64,000 nt of DNA, taken from assembly GCA_032622095.1 (NCBI GenBank), contig CP136061.1, positions 48,803,797 through 48,867,796 on the forward strand, read 5' to 3'. The position numbers were made by a program, and so were the translations under genes. Source of the DNA: Siphonodentalium dalli (taxonomy: Eukaryota; Mollusca; Scaphopoda; Gadilida; Siphonodentaliidae). Of the stretch, positions 46,403 to 56,259 are shown in pieces. The notes beneath the pieces are model-generated. The model was given only the letters and a program-made list of their open reading frames with translations, did not search any database and was not told where the DNA came from. Position 1 is the first letter of the stretch; each line of letters opens with the position of its first letter.

Positions 46403-46573
46403 TTAGAAATTGAACTGTCCATAACAGTTTTCTAGTAGCGGCTTATATTGGTTAGGGGGAGTCAACACTTCTATCAAGAGGTAGTTAATCTGATTGCATA
46501 TCACAGAGGTATGGTCATTGATTATGATGGTGAAGTAATCGTCTTTCTTTACTTTATTTAGTGGTGTCCTCAT
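46403..46573 (-). other. Unassigned 56-codon ORF ending at a poly(A)-like signal
   Basis: ATG at 46573; the predicted peptide (MRTPLNKVKKDDYFTIIIND and 36 more residues) has a composition compatible with coding but matches no family I know. The stop codon overlaps AATAAA (minus strand, about 46395-46402). It lies 3' of CACNA2D, so it may simply be 3' UTR. A TTAA-type MITE sits immediately upstream. Confidence 0.2.
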
Positions 46574-46578
46574 GTTAA

Positions 46579-46774
46579 CCCTTTCATCACTGGAGCTTCC
46601 TGTTATTTGCAAAAAACCCTGTGCCAATGCATTCTCTTATATATGCGAGTCTCCCATATGGAGCCTCGTATATAAGAGAATACATTGGCCTAAAAATATT
46701 TGCCTTGATCTGTTATATATGCAAGATTCACATATATAAGAGAATGCACAGGCACAGCTTCCGTCATGAAGGGG
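46579..46774. mobile_element. TTAA-flanked MITE, CATCACTGGAGC family, 196 bp
   Basis: TTAA at 46575-46578 and 46775-46778. Left CCCTTTCATCACTGGAGC, right GCTTCCGTCATGAAGGGG. One intact and one shortened hairpin module (46624-46688; 46710-46755). Confidence 0.85.
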
Positions 46775-46778
46775 TTAA

Positions 46779-47939
46779 TATAGACCTTATATTAGCAGGT
46801 GATTGATCTATGACTATCCACTGGAGAGACAAGAATTGCCAGTATTCATTTGTATTTCTTTCACGGTAACTTACCAGTAGATTCATTGCATCTGCACTAT
46901 CTGAATACACAAGTTTTGTTAGGTCATGATGTGGACATAAATGTCTAAAGCAACGGAACTCTTAGAAGTGGCCATTGTCAACTGTAATGATCTATTTGCT
47001 ACAAACCCCTAAAATTTCGGCCCAATATCATTTGGCAACATCTGAGAGATTATGGCAAAATATTTTCATTTGGCATAACGTTTGGAAAAAGTTAATTTTG
47101 GGCCAGTGAGGACCTCGAAAAATATATATACAAACACAGTGGAACCAAATTACAGACATAAATTGCTAAGCAATTTCAAGATTTATACAAGTTTGTCATT
47201 TTGTTTATACTGTGTAATAATCAGGGAAAGAAATTCATACTATATAATAACATCTGAGTTAAAATGTCAATCTATAATTCCATTTGAAATAATGTTGAAT
47301 ATTTGTAACTATATTGCAGATGAGGTAGACTTACTGTGACTCAAATTAACCAAATGAAATACATGTATTATTAAAAAATGATGCAACTAGTAAGAAATTA
47401 ACTTGCATGATATTGGTTATACAAAATATATTTGTAGAACCGCTATCGTACAAAGATTCAAATTCCTATTTTTTCCGATCTAACTGATGTGTTAAAATAT
47501 TAAAGAGCTCCAAATTGACAACGGATTTCTGAACATCACATTAGTAATTCCCATGTGCAATGGTAACGCAAGCTAGATGCCAAATTACAAACTAAAATCA
47601 ACAAACATGTGGAAACTCATATTTATAGTAGCTAGAACCAACCCAATTAACACCAATTAACAAGTTAGCCCATCACCAATAAGGCAGTTAAAAATATGGA
47701 AAGCATTTTCAGTTCGACTTCACATGATACTATCAACGTATTATAACAGTCATCTTATTTCAGTAATATACCAATGAACCTGTGCTTCAATCGTAGCATT
47801 CATAGTAAAGACTAAACGCACATTTTTAAAACTCAAATCTGTTTTTCATACAAAGTTCGCGCCGTCAGATGTTTTGAACAACTGGTTTTGATAGCATTTC
47901 ATAATAATAAAATATATTCTCTATGGTGTGTTTGATGAG
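46779..47939 (-). other. Sequence 3' of CACNA2D stop, probable 3' UTR and flank
   Basis: AT-rich, no repeat recognised. CATTTGGCA(A/T) motifs recur near 46330 and 47025-47080. No other gene supported. Confidence 0.4.
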
Positions 47940-48053
47940 CTAAGAGTTTCCTGATGATAGCATCCATGAAGCCAGCACCATAATCGTTGTAGCCAAGGTC
48001 AGCGTTACTTTAGAAGGTCGAATCGCCTGACAACCACACTCTGTTTCAATCTC
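47940..48053 (-). CDS. CACNA2D: CACNA2D last exon (CGC motif and GPI/TM tail)
   Basis: Acceptor AAAATTGTAG; stop TAG at 47942-47940. It encodes EIETECGCQAIRPSK followed by a hydrophobic C-terminal stretch (VTLTLATTIMVLASWML) and SSGNS. Alpha2/delta proteins end in a DCGG-like motif and a hydrophobic tail removed on GPI attachment; this fits, with Cys replacing the second Gly. Confidence 0.88.
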   Translation of the reverse strand, partial: EIETECGCQAIRPSKVTLTLATTIMVLASWMLSSGNS

Positions 48054-51000
48054 CTACAATTTTAACATGAGAATTTCATTAATGCTAAAGAAAAATATTC
48101 AAGTTAGTTTAGTTTAATTCATTTGGGGTTTATTGTCCATTTAGCAGCTAGGCCATATCAAAACATTGTCTATTTACGAGTGAAGGAAAGACTGCACATA
48201 GGGTTAATTTCACTGGGAAATTACTCCACCACACGTAGAAACCAAAGACCCCCGGAAAGCAATGGATAAATTTGCCCAGATACACGAGTCAGGTTACCCT
48301 CCCTGTATGTGAATCACAGATCTGCGCTCATCAGGATTCAAACGAGCTTTGCCATTCACCTTACCAAATGAGGGGGACCACACAAAAAAATTTGTGAAAC
48401 TTTTCCGTGGATTTGAAAATTCACCCTCTGGGGACCTCATTCTACTTAGGCCTCATCTTCTCTGGAAATTATCTATATTATCAAATTAACAAGTTGGTTA
48501 GTTTCTTCAGATTTTTTTTTTTTTAGTTTAGTTTTTCTATGTCCCCAAATTGGCAGACAACACAACACATAATTGAGGTGCCTCACCATCTTCATCATCT
48601 AGGAACTTAAATCTATGTCTAGGTCTCCCATAGCAGATGAGATCATGCAGCATGAGGTCCCCAGAGGGTGAATTTAGCGATGCTAGCCCTCTTTATGGGG
48701 TAGCATCACTAAATTCACCCTCTGAGGACCTCATTCTGCAAATGACCAGCACAATATTTGAGGCCTGAAATCCATATCTTTTAGAGATGAGCAGATTATC
48801 GACACGCTTATCAGATCGGGCCGATAACCAATATATCGGTTGGATATCGGTATCCAGATAAATCTGCTGTTTCGCCAATCTGATATATATGTAGAATTTG
48901 TAGGTACCTTATGTGACCAAAGTTGCATAAAACGTAATTCTACTAGTCTACCGACCACCAATTATAAGCATTCTTTGTTAGAATAAATAACAATATTGTG
49001 TGTATGTAATAATTATCAAAGTATATAAACTTAAATGTGGCTATTTGAGCCTACTTCAATTAATATTATTCATCAGACCATCAGAAAGAACCTGACTGGT
49101 AAACACATGTCACATGATCACATCGCATCCACAAAATAAGAACTCAGCTGACCGTGACCTGTTATCAGTTTGACAGGCCTTGTGTCATAATAAATACTCA
49201 CATATGGCTGACCTAGTTACGGGCCAAGCAATGAATGCAGGTGTTAATTAGATACACAGTGTAAGATGATGCTACATTGTGATGTAATACTCAGGCTGAG
49301 GCAGTCCGTGCTGTAGCACGTGGGCGTTGTCTACTTCAAAGACACCGACAATACAAGCGTGTGTGAGAGATGTATGTCTGTAGATTAGTGATTGTCATTC
49401 TTCGGATTGACATTTGTGTAATCCAAGTACTGAATTCAGATTAATTGGATCAATGAGACATGAATCCTTGCCGGCTTAATCGACTTACTGACCCTCCTAT
49501 TTGATACAACTCAATCTAAGAATTTTCAAGCGGAAGTACGTGATGTTTGTACTCATACAGGAACAGCCTGTTTATGTTCAGGAAAATATCTCTGGTTGTT
49601 TTGAATCAATTATATGTTATGGAGGATCAAGTTTTGTTTGTACTCATATACTGGATTAGAACTGGGTATATCGGTATCAGATCGGTATCGGCCGAAATAT
49701 GGGAGAAAAATATCGGATATCGGCTTTCACCGATAACTTCAATACCCTCACATCTCTAATATCTTTTCGTGAATCATATAGACTTGTGATGGTCAGTGTT
49801 CCCCGGTCTCATGATCTAAAAGCAGAAGATAAATATACTGGCTTCAAGGGTATTTCTGTAAGTTTATGTAACCACCAATATTGGGCTAATTTAAACAAAA
49901 CTTGGCTATTTAAAATGGATGCGAAAGTTGCACTGCATATTATGACAGCTGTTTATAAGTAATGCTGGTAGACCTTGCAGGGTTAAATGATTTCTATTTT
50001 GCAATCTCAAATTCCAGTGTATATACTTCTCCAGAAACTTACTTGGATCTTCTCAGGTGTAAGGAAACAGGTGGGGTGGGGGTTGGATATAAATTTTCAC
50101 AAATTGTGTATGACAGGCCAAACCATGGTTGGTCCATGCTATCCTTGGGCCTACATTTTGACCCAAGCGGAAACCCTGAATGTGATAAAATGAGATAAAT
50201 TTAATAAAAGATTTATATTCTGATGTGTATTTATTTAACATAGTTCCTCATTCTAATTTTACTGTGTTTCATCAATATATATACCATAGTTTGATTCATG
50301 GTTGGTGAACAACCATCATATAACTGACCTTATCATCTCTGCTGAAACATTTTTCATTTGGCCGTTCTCTGTATCTTGGTTTTATCGTGCACTGGTTCGG
50401 TTTATTTTCTAAATAAAAGAGAATGATCACAAACTAGATAAATTTGGAAACCATCGATTCACAAAAATTAGATAATATAAATTTGAAGTAAGGTAACTTT
50501 TGGAAAAGTAATTGTTGAACAGACAAACTTCGGATGTGAACAATGGACATCTTGGATCTTCAAGTCATATGACTGAATATTGAAACAAAACACTTTATCA
50601 TTCAGGAAATGTGCCATTACGAGGGTTCAACTTTCAGCTCATTGCGGCTAAACGACAAAAATATACTTTCAGAGTGCATATAGAAAGGCATATTATTATG
50701 TGATATTACCCAGATGTAGGGCATGTATGCACCTAATATGATGTGTATCCATGGAAAATATTTACAACCAATGATTGCATTCCCCTTGACGATGATTATG
50801 TCAACACGTTTAGATAAAATTTGAATGAACATACTACATAAAATATGTCCAGTTTGTCTCTTGAAATATACGTAAATCACGCTATATCCCCAGGTGGAAG
50901 GGGGGGGTTACCGTTATCAAGCCTGGGTTAGTGTACCTGTCATTTTCTCTGGAAAGTTTCTTTATTATCAAATTTCTATAGAAACTTATTCACATTGATT

Positions 51001-54000
51001 CTATTTCATTTTTAGTTTAGTTTCTCCATATCCCCAAATTGGCAGAGGACACATTGCAGAATCGAGGTTCCCAATGGGTTGTACATCACATATTCACCAT
51101 TTGGGAATTTCAACCTGAGTCTATGTCTCTCATAGCAGATGAGGCCATGCAGAATGAAGTCCCCAGAGCGTGAATTTGGTGATGCTAGCCCACTATGCGG
51201 GATAGCAGTGATGCTAGCCCACTATGCGGGATAGCAGTGATGCTAGCCCACTATGCGGGATAGCATCACAAAATTCACCCTCTGGGGACCTCATTCTGAA
51301 AATGACAGGCACACTAAACTCAGACTTGGCCATTATAGATATATATCTCAGGGTTCAAAGTGTTAAGATACTCGTGTATATTGAATACCATCATCATGAA
51401 ACTCTACACCGAGTAGAACATGACTGCATCATCATTCATTAGCTAACGATTATAACTAGTTCTCACCTTCTGTAACTTCGACAGGTTCTTGGTTGAGCGA
51501 GGTTGAAGTAATGTCGCAGTTCTTACACTCCGTATCAGTTACCAGCAGCATAAGATTAGTGTTTGTGAGTGTGATGGCACGGTAATCCCTGTAAAATGAG
51601 ATTAGTGTTTGTGAGTGTGATGGCACGGTAATCCCTGTAAAATGAGATTAGTGTTTGTGAGTGTGATGGCACGGTAATCCCTGTAAAATGAGATTAGTGT
51701 TTTTGAGTGTGATGGCACGGTAATCCCTGTAAAATGAGATTAGTGTTTGTAAGTGTGATGGCACGGTAATCCCTGTAAAATGAGATTAGTGTTTTTGAGT
51801 GTGATGGCACGGTAATCCCTGTAAAATGAGATTAGTGTTTGTGAGTGTGATGGCACGGTAATCCCTGTAAAATGTATATTTTTATGTACATCTAGATGAG
51901 AGTTCTGATTTTTTTTATACATTCATATGCATTTCATATTACAAATTGTTATCTGGGAATTCTGGTAGATATCAATTCCATGTGGAGTTTTCAAGCCTTG
52001 AAATAGGGTGTCTGTCATTTGCAGAATGAGGTCCACAGAGGGTGAATTTAGTGACGCTACCCCACATAGCGGGCTAGCATCACCAAATTCACCTTCTGGG
52101 GACCTCATTCTGCTTACACCTCAGCAGAATGAGGTCCCCAGAGGGTGAATTTGGTGATGCTAGCCCGCTATGCGGGGTAGCATCACTAAATTCACCCTCT
52201 GGGGACCTCATTCTGCAAATGACAGACACACTATTTCAAGGCTTGGGAGTTTTAACTTTAGACTGAAACCCTTTCTATACTAAATGGTTTCTGCTACTCA
52301 GTTATAAAAGTATATATTGGAATGGTATATTATTCATTTGGAGGGTTTATCAGGTAAAACAAGCAGACGACAGATAATATAAGTACAAAAGGAGCATTTG
52401 TTGAACTTATTATCTGATATTTCCTAAGGGATAACTACTCATCAATGAGAGTTTAGTATAGAAAGGGTTAAAAAGAATGGCTGGAATCGGAACTGTATTT
52501 AAAACTAGATGAACTAAGGGCCGTAACTCAGGTAAAATAAATCAGACAAAACTGATTTTTGAACTCGATCGAGATACTGTTGTGAAAGTTCAATATACCA
52601 ATTAAGAATGAAGTTGATTTACTTTTGTTCAAGATATCGAGCTATCGGACATAAAATTTCTATAAATAGAAACAAGTGGCATAACTCTGGTTAGAAAGTG
52701 GGGATGGATCCGACATGACAATTAACTCACATACCAAAGATTGTCAGAATCCTTCAATAAACGGCTATGTTATATAGGTTTGTTGCCACCTGCCCTGCCT
52801 TGCCATACCAATAAAACTCAACTAAAAATCAGGGGTTTCCTTTTAAGGGTGAAAACTTGGATGTTGAAAGGATAATATGCACTGATTAATATTAAAGAAT
52901 ATTCACTCAGTTTGCTTGAAAAACTAATGGAGCTTCTACATTTCAATTTGTGGCGACAAATCCGAGATATGTGTCTTACCGGGTGCAGTTATGACAGTAA
53001 ACTATGCCTCTGTAGACCTTGTCCTTGTGGTCATCCTCAAAGTGATAGCGTGTTTGTATTTTAGTGCATAGGTATGTATCATCTTCCTCTGCGGCTGCCT
53101 CCGCTGTTAAATTAAAGATATCATAACTTAGCAGTGAAGAACGTTGGGTATTGACTTTTCAATACTGAATATCATCCGACTGAGCGAGCTGTTTTCTATA
53201 TTAAAAATTCTGATGCCATCTGTGTTCACACCGATTTCCATATCAGTGTTGTATTGGCTATTTCCAAACGATGTATTAGTAGTATAATCATAATTAATTG
53301 AACTTGCGATTTGTACTCTGTTTTGTTTGAAATTGTATTTTTATGACTTCAATGCATCTTTCTGGGACATATAATTCTCATAGAAAGGTAGTTCAGGTAT
53401 TTATCAACCTATATCGATACTGGGAAAAATTCAAAAGTTAATATAATTAAGTGTATTTAGTGGCGAAAACCACCATGTGGCTTAAAGTGAACAAGAGATC
53501 TGATATAAACTCACCGTAGAAACTTTTTTCTGCATAGAACCAGCTGCAACAGAAGATAAATATTAATTCTTAAACATATCTTACTTTTTATTTAAATCTA
53601 AATAACATGTTTGGAACAAGCCTTGAAATAGGGTGTCTGTCATTTGCAGAATGAGGTCCCCAGAGGGGACCTCATGCTGCTTACACCTTAGCAGAATGAG
53701 GTCCCCAGAGGGTGAATTTGGTGATGCTAGCCCGCTATGTGGGGTAGCATCACTATATTCACCCTCTGGGGACCTCATTCTGCAAATGACAGACACCCTA
53801 TTTCAAGGCTTGGTTTGGAATGGGAAATGCTACAAGAAAGACGCTATATTGTTTGATATTGAATTTTCTATGCATTTATTTCATACAGTGTCGATGTTTT
53901 AAAGGGAAACCCAATATTATTTTGTTATTTTTTCAATATCAATATGGTAATATTCACTATTTTTTGGTCAAGTTTATCTACATATATAAAAAAGTATGAT

Positions 54001-56176
54001 CTGTCTGTATGCAATTTTTCTCCCAGACCCATGGACCAATTTCAACCAAATTTGGTGTGGTCACTTGGGGTACCCAGGCGAAATTAGTTTTTCAAAATTT
54101 TGATTTAAAAAAAAAAGAGAGCCTATATGTAGTATGTTATATGAGGTTTTCAATTTTTTTTCAACAGAATAAAGCAGACAATGATGTTAAATCAGATTTG
54201 TTTTATCTTGCTGTTGTACCTGGATGTCTCAAATTAATAAATAACAGGCTATTCGCTAAATGTTTTTTGAAAAATTACTATAAATTTAGCGCCTGTGAAA
54301 TCAAATTTCTAGAATAGAAATGCCACCCTTAAGGAAAGTTATATGTTATTCTTAACCTTTTGTTTACTAGATGTATTCTCCCATCAATTAAAAAAGTATA
54401 CATTGGAATGGTCTATTCTTCAACTGGGGGGGGGGGGTGCTCAGGAAATATAAGCAGAAAACAGACAGACGAAAAGATAATACAAGTGTAGAGGATTTCT
54501 ATTCGTTGGTGGGAAATGCTGTTCAGATACAGTAATGCCCTAAGTAATCGACTCCTTAACCACAACAGAATTATGGGTAACTTTTCAGGATTTAGTCGGA
54601 AATATGGCCTGTTGCCATTCATCGGAAAGCTTTCACTGAGAGCTTTCCGATGAATGGCAACGAGCCATATTTCTGACTAAATCCTGAAAAGTTACTCATA
54701 ATTCTGCTGTGGTTAACGAGTCAATTACTTAGGGCATTACTGTAATAAGTTTATATCTGAACATTTCCAAAGGAAACTATTCGTCAAGGAATATATTTAG
54801 TACAGAAATTAATAACTGTGTATGTTGATCTACAACATATTTTCTGATTACCCAGATAAAGTTTGATGGTATGTGCATAGATAATTCTCTGTCACATGCA
54901 CATTCTCTATCAATTTCATGCTTGAAATAGGAAACACTACATGTACAGTTCTACATAATTCAATTACTCCGTTATTAATAGGAAGATAATAATAAACTTT
55001 TAAAGCTGATTCTAAACAAATTCAAAATTGTGTGAAAAGATAAATACTCACGAATAGATATTTAGGTTGACAAATGACCTGAAATATAAAGTTACCGAGT
55101 ATTACACCTTCCTATGAATGGATACTCCCAGACAGTTAAAAAGGGTATACATAGGAATGGTCTCTTATTGATATGCAGGAATGTACAGGTAAATATAAGC
55201 AGACAACAGATAAATAAAAGTAGAGATGGAGACCTATGTATTGAGAGAAATGTTTAGATAATAAGTTCAACAAATGACCTAGGGAGGGGTCTGCCCTTGT
55301 GGAAATAAACACAGGAAATGTCAGTGACGTCTGTGTTATGCAAATTGTTTTCACCTTTGTAACTGTGTGCCACATTCTTCAAATGGACCCCTGCATGTGT
55401 GAATCGAACAATAAGACAATAATAATTTAATTGATATGTATACAGCTATTACCCTTTACTGATATGTGTGTAATTACTAGTACCTGGAACAATATTTACA
55501 TTTATGTATATAGAGAGGGACTTTTCTTGGTCGTTGAATAGTGCGCAGAAAATAAATAATAAAAATAAAATCCTTCCGGCCCCAATTTTCCAAGAAAAAT
55601 CTGATGATAATCTAGAAATTTATTTTGCATGGCCTTATAGTCTATGATCTATTCTGGGATGGTCAGATAATATAAGCTGACATTAGGCTGAGAAGCACTA
55701 AATGGATTCCATTCACATTAGGCAGAGAAGCACTATATGGACTATATGGATTCAATTCACGTCATGAAGAGAAGCACTGTATGGATTCCATTAATTCATT
55801 TTCATATTAATTAATAAATCTATTACCTGCGTTAACCCTTACCCTTTCAAACCTCTTATAAAACATTTCACATGCCTACACCTACATTATGATACTATAT
55901 TATACATGTACCGCTGGATCCTGTAATTGTTCTATCGAACATTGTACTGGTGCAGGTACTAATACTACTGGAAGTGGTTATGAGATGGCTCCATAGTAGC
56001 GGAAACCAATGTAATTTTTAAACCCTGCATGTTTATTCGGGTCTGCATGTTTATTAATATTATGAGGATTTCGTCCCTGTATGTTTATTTGGAACACAAG
56101 AGTAATGTACTTACCATGTGATTGTGCTGGTCCACCACTTAAAGCTCAACAAGTCGTAGACCCAGCTGATGGAGGG
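47940..56176 (-). CDS. CACNA2D: Voltage-gated calcium channel alpha2/delta subunit, C-terminal part (7 exons, 5' end outside window)
   Basis: Exons 56176-56115, 55078-55052, 53543-53515, 53103-52980, 51588-51467, 50408-50329 and 48053-47940 splice in phase into 185 codons plus stop. The peptide follows human alpha2/delta-1 as I know it: PSISWVYDLLSFKWW (human PSVADILQIGWW), LCTKIQTRYHFEDDHK (CITEQTQYFFDNDSK), CHNCTRDYR (CGNCSRIF), LTNTNLMLLV (LMNTNLIFIM), QCTIKPRYRERPNEKCF ([18 protein letters not shown]), ECGC (DCGG), then a C-terminal hydrophobic stretch. Family knowledge: alpha2/delta is an extracellular, GPI-anchored auxiliary subunit that raises Cav1/Cav2 surface expression. The part seen is delta-side and lacks the VWA and Cache domains, which should lie beyond 64000. 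The alpha2/delta-1/2 class fits better than -3/-4 because of the PRYR motif. Confidence 0.93.
48415..48770. mobile_element. CAAGCCTTG-family hAT-like element in CACNA2D last intron
   Basis: Modules TTCACCCTCTGGGGACCTCA (48420), CCAAATTGGCAGACAACAC and the right hairpin (48655-48740). The left end is missing. Its right flank carries the element at 48782. Confidence 0.75.
48782..49758. mobile_element. hAT-type element, 977 bp, with exact 8-bp target duplication
   Basis: Ends TAGAGATG and CATCTCTA; ATATCTTT is repeated exactly at 48774-48781 and 49759-49766. Subterminal regions are rich in GATATCGG/CCGATA motifs on both sides. No transposase ORF found. In a CACNA2D intron. Confidence 0.85.
50329..50408 (-). 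CDS. CACNA2D: CACNA2D exon with PRYRERP
   Basis: Acceptor TTTTATTTAG, donor GATAAG|GTCAGT. It encodes NKPNQCTIKPRYRERPNEKC then FSRDDK, matching the human block [20 protein letters not shown]. It restores the phase between its neighbours (1 to 0). Confidence 0.88.
50918..51328. mobile_element. CAAGCCTTG-family hAT-like element, CTGAGTTTA subtype
   Basis: Ends CAAGCCTGGGTTAGTG and CACTAAACTCAGACTTG. The right hairpin loop ATGCTAGCCCACTATGCGGG is tandemly triplicated at 51180-51265 (30-bp unit). Confidence 0.8.
51467..51588 (-). CDS. CACNA2D: CACNA2D exon with LTNTNL, parent of the 46-bp array
   Basis: Donor GAAG|GTGAGA after 51467. The acceptor nearest the exon body is CATTTTACAG|GGATTACC at 51588. 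It encodes DYRAITLTNTNLMLLVTDTE then CKNCDITSTSLNQEPVEVTE. Its first 36 nt and the preceding 10 nt of intron are repeated in tandem (51552-51873), giving seven potential acceptors. I chose the innermost because the outer ones add 46 nt each (frameshifting). Confidence 0.9.
51552..51873 (-). repeat. 46-bp tandem array (7 copies) of a CACNA2D intron/exon junction
   Basis: On the minus (gene) strand each unit is CATTTTACAG plus the first 36 nt of the exon (GGATTACCGTGCCATCACAC ... AATCT). Starts are at about 51552, 51598, 51644, 51690, 51736, 51782 and 51828. The unit nearest the exon is the real acceptor. Only two or three substitutions are seen across the array (GTTTTTGAG, GTTTGTAAG), so it is young. 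Confidence 0.95.
51992..52245. mobile_element. CAAGCCTTG-family hAT-like element with exact 8-bp duplication (GGAGTTTT)
   Basis: Ends CAAGCCTTGAAATAG and CTATTTCAAGGCTTG; GGAGTTTT at 51984-51991 and 52246-52253. Two complete hairpins face each other with no internal block. Best-preserved member of the family. Confidence 0.93.
52268..52471. mobile_element. TTAA-type MITE, CTATACTAAATGG family
   Basis: Starts CCCTTTCTATACTAAATGG, ends GTTTAGTATAGAAAGGG then TTAA. The left TTAA is mutated. Confidence 0.78.
52980..53103 (-). CDS. CACNA2D: CACNA2D exon with CTKIQTRYHF / CHNC
   Basis: Acceptor ATTTAACAG, donor ACCCG|GTAAGA. It encodes EAAAEEDDTYLCTKIQTRYH then FEDDHKDKVYRGIVYCHNCT. The cysteine spacing and the NC(T/S)R motif match alpha2/delta. 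Confidence 0.93.
53515..53543 (-). CDS. CACNA2D: CACNA2D 29-nt microexon
   Basis: Acceptor CTGTTGCAG, donor TACG|GTGAGT. It contributes WFYAEKSFY plus split codons. It is needed to link the 27-nt exon in phase to the exon at 53103. Confidence 0.82.
53617..53812. mobile_element. CAAGCCTTG-family hAT-like element with exact 8-bp duplication (GTTTGGAA)
   Basis: GTTTGGAA at 53609-53616 and 53813-53820. Ends CAAGCCTTGAAATAG / CTATTTCAAGGCTTG. 196 bp, the left hairpin shortened. Confidence 0.93.
54354..54810. mobile_element. TTAA-type MITE, CTATACTAAATGG family, interrupted
   Basis: Left CCTTTTGTTTACTAGATG, AAAAGTATACATTGGAATGG; right ATTTAGTACAGAAATTAA. Split at GTTCAGATA|ATAAGTTT by the palindromic MITE at 54530-54742. 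Confidence 0.75.
54530..54742. mobile_element. Palindromic TA-flanked MITE, copy 7 (213 bp)
   Basis: CAGTAATGCCCTAAGTAATC ... CTTAGGGCATTACTG, TA at both edges (54528-54529, 54743-54744). Inserted in another MITE inside a CACNA2D intron. Confidence 0.9.
55052..55078 (-). CDS. CACNA2D: CACNA2D 27-nt microexon
   Basis: Acceptor ATATTTCAG, donor TTC|GTGAGT. It contributes SFVNLNIY plus split codons. Length 27 keeps the frame whether included or skipped. Confidence 0.82.
55105..55290. mobile_element. Diverged fragment of the CTATACTAAATGG family
   Basis: Recognised from CACCTTCCTATGAATGGATA, AAGGGTATACATAGGAATGG, AAGCAGACAACAGATAA and AATGTTTAGATAATAAGTTC. The right half is missing. Confidence 0.6.
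56115..56176 (-). CDS. CACNA2D: CACNA2D exon (most 5' one in window)
   Basis: Acceptor TTATTTCAG, donor CATG|GTAAGT. It starts in phase 0 with PSISWVYDLLSFKWWTSTIT and ends in phase 2 (TG + G gives Trp). It corresponds to the PSVADILQIGWWATAAAW region of human alpha2/delta-1. Confidence 0.88.
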
Positions 56177-56259
56177 CTGAAATAATTTTATTAACATTAG
56201 TCCACGCAAAGTCAATATCCTGTGTCAGACCAACATTTTATTCACGTTCAATCAAAGGC

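Noticed and set aside
53633-53902. Frames containing [12 protein letters not shown] at many loci
   Set aside because: They are translations of the CAAGCCTTG-family hairpin (GAATGAGGTCCCCAGAGGGT), a non-coding mobile element.
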